Assembly: GCF_009856365.1 (NCBI RefSeq)
Contig: NZ_WMEX01000008.1
Coordinates: 124,001-188,000, forward strand
Direction: 5' to 3'
Length of the DNA: 64,000 nt
DNA from: Vreelandella halophila
GTDB lineage: Bacteria > Pseudomonadota > Gammaproteobacteria > Pseudomonadales > Oleiphilaceae
Both the position numbers and the translations under genes were made by a program. The notes below the pieces were generated by a model, which was not told where the DNA came from, did no database searches, and saw only the letters and a list, made by a program, of their open reading frames with translations. Below, in pieces: positions 45,837 through 53,265 of the stretch; the first letter of the stretch is position 1, and each line of letters opens with the position of its first letter.

Positions 45837-46756
45837 GTATGGACATCATCGAGAACATCCTGTTCGCCACTATACGAACCGGAACGCCCCTACTCCTGGT
45901 AGCACTGGGTGCCATGATTTCAGAACGCAGCGGTGTGCTGAACCTCGGGCAGGAAGGCATGATCCTGGTAGGCGCTGTCTGCGCCTTCATCGGCGCCTAC
46001 ACAACCGACAGCCTGCTCATCGGAGTAGCCAGCGGGCTCGCCTCCGGTGCCCTCTTCTCACTGATTTTCGCGGTCATTGCAATCAGCCTCGTGTCCAGTC
46101 AGATCGCCACCGGCCTGGCACTTACCATCTTCGGAACCGGCCTCAGCGCCTTCCTTGGCGTCGACTACGTTGGCCTGTCCATCGACGGTCTCGACGAGCA
46201 GCCGATCCCGCTGCTCCACAGTATTCCGCTGATCGGCAAGGCTTTCTTCGCCCAGGACCTGCTCGTTTACGGTGCTTTCATCCTTTTCGCCTCCATCTAT
46301 TACGTCATGAGCCGCACGCGCCTGGGGCTGATCATCCGTGCAGTCGGCGAAGCCCCAGCGGTCGCCCACAGCATGGGCTACCGGGTTATCCTGGTGCGCT
46401 ACGCAACGGTGATGTTCGGCGGCGCCATGGCGGGCCTCGGTGGCGCGTACCTGTCCCTGGCCTATACCCCGATGTGGACGGAGGGCATGTCGGCAGGGCG
46501 TGGCTGGATCGCTCTGGCACTGGTTGTTTTTGCAAGCTGGCGCACCGAACGGGTCCTGATCGGAGCCTGGCTTTTCGCCTTCGCCAGCATCCTTCACCTG
46601 GTCCTACAGGGTTTCGGATACGACATCTCTCCGAACCTACTGGCCATGCTCCCGTATCTGGCCACCATCATCGCCCTGGTCATGATGATGCAGCGCGCAG
46701 GCACCGCGCAGCTCGCGCCCCGTTCGCTGGGGCAACCTTACTACCCACAGAATTAG
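45833..46756 (+). CDS. ABC transporter permease (nucleoside/purine type), second
   Basis: This 307-residue BPD_transp_2 permease has about eight TM helices. Typical motifs are ISERSGVLNLGQEGMILVGA and GLIIRAVGEAPAVAHSMGY. It starts in ATGA overlap with the first permease. The pair lies between the ATPase and the binding protein. Confidence 0.9.
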   Translation: MSMDIIENILFATIRTGTPLLLVALGAMISERSGVLNLGQEGMILVGAVCAFIGAYTTDSLLIGVASGLASGALFSLIFAVIAISLVSSQIATGLALTIFGTGLSAFLGVDYVGLSIDGLDEQPIPLLHSIPLIGKAFFAQDLLVYGAFILFASIYYVMSRTRLGLIIRAVGEAPAVAHSMGYRVILVRYATVMFGGAMAGLGGAYLSLAYTPMWTEGMSAGRGWIALALVVFASWRTERVLIGAWLFAFASILHLVLQGFGYDISPNLLAMLPYLATIIALVMMMQRAGTAQLAPRSLGQPYYPQN

Positions 46757-46792
46757 GCTGCTCAAAACAACCGACTTACGGAGGATCACCCG

Positions 46793-47869
46793 ATGAAAGC
46801 ACCCACCCTTATCAGCCTGGGCCTGAGCGCGGCGCTGGCCCTCAGCAGTCCCCTGCACGCCGCAGAGGATCCCCTCAAAGTAGGCTTTGTCTATGTCAGC
46901 CCCATCGGTGACGCCGGCTGGACCTACATGCACGACCGCGCCCGCAAGATCGTCGACAAGGAATTCGGCGACCGGGTCGAAACCACCTATGTGGAGAGCG
47001 TTTCAGAGGGCTCAGACTCGCAGCGGGTCATCCGCAACCTCTCCGCCAATGGCCATGACCTCATATTCACCACCTCCTTCGGCTACATGAACCCAACCCT
47101 CCGGGTAGCCCGGCAGTTCCCCAATGTGCGTTACGAACACGCCACGGGTTATAAAACGGCGGAGAATGTCGGGAACTATCAGGCACGCGCCTATCAGGGT
47201 CGCTATCTGGCAGGCATGGCGGCTGGAGCCATGACCGAGACCGACACCATCGGCTATGTCGCTGGATTCCCAATCCCCGAGGTACTGCGCGGCATTAACG
47301 CATTCACTCTTGGCGTCCGGGAAGTGAATCCGGACGCCTCTGTAAGCGTCTCCTGGATCAACTCCTGGCATGACCCGGCCAAGGAGCGTGAGTCCGCAGC
47401 CAGCCTCATCCGTCAGGACGCGGACGTGCTGACCATGCACGCGGACTCCCCTGCGGTCGTGCAGGCGGCCCAAGACGAAGGAGTCTACGGCATCGGTTAC
47501 AATTCAAACATGAAATCCTATGGCCCGGACGCTCATCTCACATCGGTAATGATGCACTGGGAACCGATCTACCAGGAAAAGATTCAGGCGGTGCTGAATG
47601 ACAGCTGGGAGCCCGAATCAATCTGGTACGGGCTCTCCGAAGGCGTTGTCAAAATGGCTCCTATGCACTCGGATATCCCGGAAGCCGTTGTTGAACGGAT
47701 CAATACACATCGTGACGCCCTGATCAACGGCGACCGGGAGGTCTTCCAGGGTCCCATCAACAATCAGGATGGCGAGGAGATCGTTGCGAAAGGCGATGCG
47801 CTGAAGGATCAACAACTGCTTGAAATCAACTGGTATGTTGAGGGCATTGAGGGCAAACTTCCGAACTGA
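46793..47869 (+). CDS. BMP-family periplasmic substrate-binding protein
   Basis: The 358 residues begin with an Sec signal (MKAPTLISLGLSAALALSS then PLHA, cleavage before AEDP). There is no lipobox Cys, so the protein is soluble periplasmic. The mature part has GFVYVSPIGDAGWTYMHD, TTSFGYMNPTLRVARQFPN and ADSPAVVQAAQDEGVYGIGY, as in Bmp/Med nucleoside- or purine-binding proteins. Close neighbours for purine degradation suggest it binds nucleosides, guanine, xanthine or related bases. A clear GGAGG precedes the start. Confidence 0.9.
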   Translation: MKAPTLISLGLSAALALSSPLHAAEDPLKVGFVYVSPIGDAGWTYMHDRARKIVDKEFGDRVETTYVESVSEGSDSQRVIRNLSANGHDLIFTTSFGYMNPTLRVARQFPNVRYEHATGYKTAENVGNYQARAYQGRYLAGMAAGAMTETDTIGYVAGFPIPEVLRGINAFTLGVREVNPDASVSVSWINSWHDPAKERESAASLIRQDADVLTMHADSPAVVQAAQDEGVYGIGYNSNMKSYGPDAHLTSVMMHWEPIYQEKIQAVLNDSWEPESIWYGLSEGVVKMAPMHSDIPEAVVERINTHRDALINGDREVFQGPINNQDGEEIVAKGDALKDQQLLEINWYVEGIEGKLPN

Positions 47870-47894
47870 CAGCCACTAACAAAACGGATAGTCG

Positions 47895-48617
47895 ATGCTG
47901 GAACGCAGAAAGGAATTCGATCCCAATGAGACCCCAACCGGCAAGTATCGGGCGGGGCGGATCCGTGACCGCAACCTGACTAACATCATCACGGCAGCCG
48001 AAGAGGAGTTCGTGCGCCAGGGGTATACCGGGACAAGCATCCAGGCGGTCGCTGACCGGGCCGGTATCCCCAAAGCCAACGTACATTACTACTTCAAGCG
48101 CAAGTCCTATCTCTACATCGCCGTCATTGAGAAACAGGTCAGGCTCTGGAACGACCTTCTGGATGAAGTCCGTGTAGAGGATGACCCCGCAACCGTTCTG
48201 GACAGCTTCATCCGACGGAAGGTGGAGCTGTCTTACACGCACCCCCGGGCGTCCAAACTCTTTGCCATGGAAGTCATTCAGGGCGCGCCTCATCTGCGTG
48301 ACTACATGCGGACCCAGATGCGCCAGTGGGTCCGGGACAAGGTCAGTGTGATGGAAACCTGGATGGAACAGGGCCGCATGGACCGCGTGGACCCGATGTA
48401 TCTGATCTTCCTGATATGGGCCTCTACCCAGCACTATGCTGACTTCGACATCCAGGTCCTCACCATCATGAACCGGGCCGAATACGAGCCAGACATGATC
48501 GAGGGGATCGCCGATTTCCTGAGCCAGATCATCCTGCGCGGATGCGGACTGGAACCACCCCAGCACGGAGGCCCTACCCTCTCCATCCATCAGGAGGGCA
48601 GTGGCAGCCATGACTGA
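47895..48617 (+). CDS. RutR-like TetR-family regulator
   Basis: This 240-residue protein has an N-terminal HTH (about 22-68: TSIQAVADRAGIPKANVHYY). Its C-terminal ligand domain contains YLIFLIWASTQHYADF, a hallmark of RutR, the pyrimidine/purine-responsive regulator. Gene order between transporter and deaminase suggests it senses a base, possibly uracil, thymine, guanine or xanthine, and controls this locus. A perfect 7-5-7 palindrome at 52299-52317 is one candidate site. Confidence 0.85.
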   Translation: MLERRKEFDPNETPTGKYRAGRIRDRNLTNIITAAEEEFVRQGYTGTSIQAVADRAGIPKANVHYYFKRKSYLYIAVIEKQVRLWNDLLDEVRVEDDPATVLDSFIRRKVELSYTHPRASKLFAMEVIQGAPHLRDYMRTQMRQWVRDKVSVMETWMEQGRMDRVDPMYLIFLIWASTQHYADFDIQVLTIMNRAEYEPDMIEGIADFLSQIILRGCGLEPPQHGGPTLSIHQEGSGSHD

Positions 48618-49974
48618 GACCCTATGGCTGCGACACCCGGCGGTATGCTGGACGGGCAATGGGGCCAATGCCGATAACGGCCTGGTCGTTGAGGGCAGTC
48701 GAATCCGGGAACTCGTGCCAGCCGGACATGAGCCCTCTGGCCACTATGCACACACCTTCGACGCGTCAGGTCATGTCCTGCTGCCAGGGCTGATCAACAC
48801 CCACCATCACTTCTACCAGACGCTAACCCGGGCCTTGCCGCGCGCCCTGAACAAGCCCCTGTTTCCGTGGCTGGAAAGTCTTTACCCCGTCTGGGCGAAT
48901 CTGGACGACGACGCGATCCACGCTGCAACAGAACTGGCGTTGTCGGAACTGCTGCTGTCAGGCTGTACGACCGCAGCGGACCACCATTACGTCTTCAGCC
49001 AGCTGATACCTCGCGCCATTGATGTCCAGGTGGCTGCGGCAAAACGTATGGGCGCCCGCGTGACACTGACACGAGGTTCCATGAGTTTTGGGGAGCTGGC
49101 CGGCGGGCTCCCCCCGGAGAGTGTGATCGAGCCCGAGCCGGTCATTCTTTCGGAAAGCGCGCGATTGATTCGTGCCTATCACGACCCCGATCCGGAGGCG
49201 CTGTGCCGGATTGCCCTTGCCCCCTGCTCCCCGTTCTCCGTGACGCCGGAGTTGATGCGGGACACAGCCAATCTGGCCGAAGAACACGATGTGTTATTGC
49301 ATACCCACCTGGGAGAGACCCGGGATGAGACCGACTTCTGCATCCAGTCCCATGGTCAGCGCCCCCTCGATTACCTCGAGGATGTGGGCTGGCTGACCCC
49401 ACGCACCTGGCTCGCGCACGGAATCCACTTCACTGACGACGAAATCCGACGTATCGCCGACTCGGGGACGGCCGTGTGCCATTGCCCCACTTCCAATATG
49501 CTGCTGGGATCCGGTCATTTTCGAGGATGCGACATGCACCGTGCAGGCGTGCGGGTGGGACTCGGCGTGGATGGCTCAGCGTCCAACGACGGTTCCAATA
49601 TGATTCAGGAGGCGCGCCAGGCGATGCTGATGCAGAAGCTCACCTATGGCGCAGACCAGTTCAGTCACCTGGACGCGCTCGCCCTGGCCACCAGCGGGGG
49701 TGCCCAACTCCTGGGCCGCCCGGAACTGGGCCAACTAGCCCCCGGGAAACAGGCGGATCTGGCGCTGTTCAGCCTGGATGAACCCCGTTTCTCGGGCCAC
49801 GCCGATCCCCTGGCGGCCCTACTGCTCTGCGGCGCCCACAGGGCCGATCACGTCATGGTGGGTGGGCAATGGAAAGTCCGCCATGGCGGGCTCGTGGATC
49901 ATGACATCCAAGAGATCATGGCGCGCCACAAGCAGGCCGCGGAGCGCCTCATCCGGCGCGCCGCTCCAGCCTAA
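48610..49974 (+). CDS. 8-Oxoguanine deaminase-like amidohydrolase
   Basis: The 454 residues from the ATG at 48610 overlap the regulator gene by 8 bases. Metal-binding segments: PGLINTHHHFYQTLTRA (HxH), HTHLGETRDE, AHGIHFTDDE and GLGVDGSASNDGSN. The family includes 8-oxoguanine deaminase and hydroxydechloroatrazine ethylaminohydrolase; the purine context favours a deaminase of 8-oxoguanine, isoguanine-like or related purines. With guaD it would channel damaged and normal guanine to urate or xanthine. It ends the rightward operon and overlaps the convergent nucleoside hydrolase stop by 4 bases. Confidence 0.82.
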   Translation: MTETLWLRHPAVCWTGNGANADNGLVVEGSRIRELVPAGHEPSGHYAHTFDASGHVLLPGLINTHHHFYQTLTRALPRALNKPLFPWLESLYPVWANLDDDAIHAATELALSELLLSGCTTAADHHYVFSQLIPRAIDVQVAAAKRMGARVTLTRGSMSFGELAGGLPPESVIEPEPVILSESARLIRAYHDPDPEALCRIALAPCSPFSVTPELMRDTANLAEEHDVLLHTHLGETRDETDFCIQSHGQRPLDYLEDVGWLTPRTWLAHGIHFTDDEIRRIADSGTAVCHCPTSNMLLGSGHFRGCDMHRAGVRVGLGVDGSASNDGSNMIQEARQAMLMQKLTYGADQFSHLDALALATSGGAQLLGRPELGQLAPGKQADLALFSLDEPRFSGHADPLAALLLCGAHRADHVMVGGQWKVRHGGLVDHDIQEIMARHKQAAERLIRRAAPA

Positions 49975-51062
49975 TCCGCATAGGCGTTGTTCAAAACACG
50001 TCGAAAACCACGGAAGACCCGTTCCGGATCCGTCTCAAGGCAGACTGTCACCGGCGACGCGGCTGGCTCGGGAAACAGTGTGCCAGCGGTCGCCGCATCA
50101 AGATGGGAACGAGGCTTCCCGTCCCAGCGCCTGTTGGGCATGGCCGGATCCGTTGTCTGCTGCCAGGGCACTTCCGTGGTTTCCTGGACGACACCCAGAC
50201 GATGGGTATCGCCGCGACAGAGACTCGGGTCCATCGCGGTCATAGCCGCGAGAACATCCCAGAAATAATATTCGCCGGATTCAATGAACCAGTCGTTGAC
50301 CTCCAGGACCTGAGCCCAGAACTCAGCGGACTCCGTAGTGACAGAGCTCTCAAAGCGCTTGGCGAACCCGGGCGTCACCCGAACCTGATTGGTGACATCA
50401 AGCCCAACCAGAACGGTTGGAAGATCCGCCTGCAGAACCCTGTCGGCAGCGACCGGGTCGACAAAGAAGTTCCATTCCGCGCTCGTATTCGGGTGCCCAT
50501 CCGTAAACCCGGGCACAATGATGTTGCCTGGCACATCCAGATTGCCGCCCATGATGACCAGCTCAGCCACTTTGTCATGATCGCCCGGGTAACGCTCAAG
50601 CCACCGGGCGATGTTCGTGAGCGTTCCCGTCGCGACCAGTGTGACCGGCTCCGAAGCCTCCCGGATAACCTCATGGATCACCTCATGCGCCGCGCGGCTG
50701 TCTGGTTCACGCTCCGACCCCGGCAACGCCACCCCGGAGAGTGTATCCGAGTCCTGTCGCCATGCTTCGGGAAACACAGAGTAACCATCCAGAGGGGCAC
50801 TGTCCCCACAGGCAACCGGTATATCCCCTGGCCCATCCCCCGGCAGATCCAGTAACCGCAGGGTGTTCTCAAGCCCCGGCTCACAGTGGGACTCCCCGCT
50901 AGCCGCTATGGTGACGGCCTGCACCTCCGCATCCGGGTGATGAAGGAGATACAGCAGGGCGGCCCAGTCATCAATGGCCATGTCGTTGTCCAGGATTACC
51001 GGTTTCGCACCAGCGCTGAGGGCCACCATCAAAAATCCAGCACAACACCATCCTTTTAGCAT
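49971..51062 (-). CDS. Exported nucleoside hydrolase
   Basis: This 363-residue protein has a Sec signal (about 1-19, GFLMVALSAGA). The nucleoside hydrolase family metal motif appears as ILDNDMAIDDWAA near residue 23 (family usual DTDPGxDD), with LVATGTLTNIARWLE, MGGNLDVPGN, AEWNFFVDPVAA and FWDVLAAMTAMDP. It should cleave N-ribosidic bonds of nucleosides outside the cytoplasm, giving base and ribose for the BMP transporter to import the base. It follows the NUP-family gene with 11 bases between and is likely its operon partner. Confidence 0.85.
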   Translation of the reverse strand: MLKGWCCAGFLMVALSAGAKPVILDNDMAIDDWAALLYLLHHPDAEVQAVTIAASGESHCEPGLENTLRLLDLPGDGPGDIPVACGDSAPLDGYSVFPEAWRQDSDTLSGVALPGSEREPDSRAAHEVIHEVIREASEPVTLVATGTLTNIARWLERYPGDHDKVAELVIMGGNLDVPGNIIVPGFTDGHPNTSAEWNFFVDPVAADRVLQADLPTVLVGLDVTNQVRVTPGFAKRFESSVTTESAEFWAQVLEVNDWFIESGEYYFWDVLAAMTAMDPSLCRGDTHRLGVVQETTEVPWQQTTDPAMPNRRWDGKPRSHLDAATAGTLFPEPAASPVTVCLETDPERVFRGFRRVLNNAYAD

Positions 51063-51073
51063 GGGCCCATCTC

Positions 51074-52114
51074 TTATTCAGTTCTTGGAACGTTCGTCTG
51101 GTACCGGTCCCAGTCATCTACCAGAGTCTGAACCACACGGTTACCGAGCTGAAAAGCCGCCTCATAGGCCGGTTCCCCATTATCCGGGTAAGGCGCGGTT
51201 GTGCTCCAGGCTGCCGTCTTGTCATCGGGTGGGAAGGTATAATTGCTCACCGTCCGCAGGACCATCACACGCTCGGGATCCACACGGTCTTCACGGGCCA
51301 GGCGATGCAAAGCCGTCAGAGTGCCGCTGTCCTCCATGTTGCTGGTTACCATATTGGCATCGTCGCCGGCCTGGAGCTTCACCCAATCGTTGGCCCAGTC
51401 ATTCAGATAGTCGCCATGCCAGTAGGTACTGGCGCTCAGCGTGTCACCCAGCGCCACTGACGGTGGCTTCCGGGCCTCCGGGTAATTCTCGTACATCGCC
51501 CGGAACTCCTTCATGGCGGGCGTATCCTCAACCGCATGACCACGGGTCAGGTCATAGGCCCACTCAGCCAAGCTGCCATTGAGGTCGAACGAGATGGTGT
51601 CAACAGTCCAACCAGTCGCTTCCTGATTGGGCTCCTTGGCGCCCAGTGGGATCAGGCCATAAGCCCAGTCCTCAGGCATTTCCCGGGCATCAATCTCGTA
51701 CAGGAGGTCGCCGTCCACCACATGACGGGCCCAGACTCCGGTCCCAAGGGAGACATCCTCGGGATCACCACCGCCAATCCCAGACACCAGCCAGTAGGCA
51801 TCGGAAAGGTCGAAGCGTTCATCCAGGCCCAGAGCCATGATGGAAGCGGTCGCGTTGGTCACGCCACCGCCGGTACAGATGGCCAGTATTCCTTCATCAT
51901 TGACATGCAGATCGAACTGGCCGAGCGGAAAATCCACAGGCTCAAGATCCAGTCGCTGGACCCAGCGATGGTATTCACCGGATTCCTCACCGTTGATCTC
52001 GCCATTCTCGAAATGGGTTACAACGACCGCCTTGATCTCAGTCGCGGCAATACCCGGGGTGGATACACTTATAAGACCCGCTGCCAACAACGGGGAAAAC
52101 CTGATACGGATCAT
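51074..52114 (-). CDS. NUP-family purine nucleoside protein (permease/phosphorylase-like), exported
   Basis: This 346-residue protein has a Sec signal of about 23 residues (LLAAGLISVSTPGIAA). The body matches the purine nucleoside permease family (PF06516): VVTHFENGEINGEESGEY, CTGGGVTNATASIMALG, YWLVSGIGGGDPEDVSLG and NMEDSGTLTAL. Despite the family name the fold resembles a nucleoside phosphorylase with no TM helices, so a periplasmic nucleoside-binding or -cleaving role is likely. It is the first gene after a sigma-54 promoter match; a paralogue as a lipoprotein is at 61383-62474. Confidence 0.85.
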   Translation of the reverse strand: MIRIRFSPLLAAGLISVSTPGIAATEIKAVVVTHFENGEINGEESGEYHRWVQRLDLEPVDFPLGQFDLHVNDEGILAICTGGGVTNATASIMALGLDERFDLSDAYWLVSGIGGGDPEDVSLGTGVWARHVVDGDLLYEIDAREMPEDWAYGLIPLGAKEPNQEATGWTVDTISFDLNGSLAEWAYDLTRGHAVEDTPAMKEFRAMYENYPEARKPPSVALGDTLSASTYWHGDYLNDWANDWVKLQAGDDANMVTSNMEDSGTLTALHRLAREDRVDPERVMVLRTVSNYTFPPDDKTAAWSTTAPYPDNGEPAYEAAFQLGNRVVQTLVDDWDRYQTNVPRTE

Positions 52115-52147
52115 GACACGCTCCTTTTCAAAACACGCTGCTCCCTA

Positions 52148-52165
52148 TGCAAAATCCTGTCCATT
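52148..52165 (-). promoter_or_regulatory. Sigma-54 promoter of the NUP-nucleoside hydrolase operon
   Basis: The minus strand reads aatggacaggattttgca: TGGACA at -24, TTGCA at -12 and GG-N10-GC spacing. It lies about 35-50 bases upstream of the NUP gene ATG. Confidence 0.65.
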
Positions 52166-52298
52166 TGGATAGCCTTATCGAGAAACAACAATGGAATGCG
52201 GCAATATGCGAGCAAGGCCGTACCGAATTAAGCCAGAAACCCTCTCTTAAAACCACGATATTGAACCAATAATGGGCGAATTTGATAAAAAAGCTCCA

Positions 52299-52317
52299 TG
52301 ATCGGGCATTCCGATCA
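52299..52317. promoter_or_regulatory. 19-bp palindrome between divergent sigma-54 promoters
   Basis: tgatcgg-gcatt-ccgatca is a perfect 7-5-7 inverted repeat, 43 bases upstream of the rightward promoter. It is a good operator or enhancer-site candidate for the RutR-like TetR protein or an NtrC-type activator. A second imperfect palindrome (cctga-N8-tcagg, 52330-52347) lies next to it. Confidence 0.5.
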
Positions 52318-52358
52318 CAAAACTTTTTTCCTGACCATTCAATCAGGCTTTTAATTTA

Positions 52359-52376
52359 ATGGTATGAATGTTGCAG
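52359..52376 (+). promoter_or_regulatory. Sigma-54 promoter of the MTAN-like gene
   Basis: atggtatgaatgttgcagc gives TGGTAT at -24 and TTGCA at -12 with exact GG-N10-GC spacing (GG 52361-52362, GC 52373-52374). The start codon is at 52414, after an aaaggaga ribosome site. Confidence 0.65.
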
Positions 52377-52413
52377 CGCGCAGGGGCCCAATCACGGATC
52401 AAAGGAGATCCCC

Positions 52414-53265
52414 ATGTCACAACCATTGCGGTCAGCCGCCGTGACGGCATTCATGCTGGTTTTCACGCTTTGCCCGTCGCTGGCGGGGGCCGAAGAGCGC
52501 TACCCCCACTATCAACCCACCGACACCATCGTGGTTCTCGGTGCTGTCCCCCAGGAGATCCCGGTTCTGACGGACGCCATGACGGACGCGGAAAAGAAGA
52601 GCCTCTGGGGCATCCCCTACTGGGAGGGTGAACTTCACGGTAAGCCCGTGGTCGTCGCCATTACCGGCATCGGTAAGACCTTCACCGGCATGACGACCAC
52701 GCTTTTCATAAAGGAGTTCAAGCCCCGCGCGGTTCTGATGACCGGCACCGGCGCCCGGGTCAACCAGGATCTGCGTACCGGCGATGTCATCGTCGCCACG
52801 CACACCCATGAACATGACTATGGGAGCCTCACCAGCGAGGGCATGACCTACCGCCCCATGAACGGTCCCATCGATGGCAATGAGGTGAAGAATGCGTTCA
52901 GTCCCAGTGACCGGATGCTTGAGAAGGCCAAGCAGGCCATGGCGACCTATGAGCGTCGCGAAGTGGAGGCCAACGGCAGCACTTACACCAACAGAGTCGA
53001 TTTCGGTGTCGTGGTTTCCTCAGACCTGTTTGGCGTGACAGAACGACGACTGACCCTCCTGAGAGACCGGTTCGACGCGGACATCATGGAGATGGAATCT
53101 GCCCCTCTCGGTCATGTGAGCGAGGCTCTGGGGGTTCCCTATCTGATCGTACGCTCTGGTAGCAACCTGGCCCAGGAGGAACCCAATGACGATTACCTCA
53201 GGCTCGGTCCCATTGCCGCCCGCCAGGCCGCTTATTTCTCACTGCACCTGATCAGACATCTCTGA
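52414..53265 (+). CDS. Exported MTAN/phosphorylase-superfamily nucleosidase
   Basis: This 283-residue protein has a Sec signal about 1-27 (FMLVFTLCPSLAGA). The mature domain resembles 5'-methylthioadenosine/S-adenosylhomocysteine nucleosidase and purine nucleoside phosphorylases: VVLGAVPQEIPVLTDAM, AITGIGKTFTGMT, MTGTGARVNQDLRTGDVIVA, MEMESAPLGHVSEALGVPY and IVRSGSN. The usual MTAN is cytoplasmic, so export points to extracellular nucleoside cleavage. Single gene under its own sigma-54 promoter; it overlaps convergent cpdB by 27 bases. Confidence 0.82.
   Translation: MSQPLRSAAVTAFMLVFTLCPSLAGAEERYPHYQPTDTIVVLGAVPQEIPVLTDAMTDAEKKSLWGIPYWEGELHGKPVVVAITGIGKTFTGMTTTLFIKEFKPRAVLMTGTGARVNQDLRTGDVIVATHTHEHDYGSLTSEGMTYRPMNGPIDGNEVKNAFSPSDRMLEKAKQAMATYERREVEANGSTYTNRVDFGVVVSSDLFGVTERRLTLLRDRFDADIMEMESAPLGHVSEALGVPYLIVRSGSNLAQEEPNDDYLRLGPIAARQAAYFSLHLIRHL

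Noticed and set aside
52330-52347. cctga-N8-tcagg as a terminator
   Set aside because: The stem is only 5 base pairs and lies just upstream of a promoter, so an operator is as likely; not called separately.
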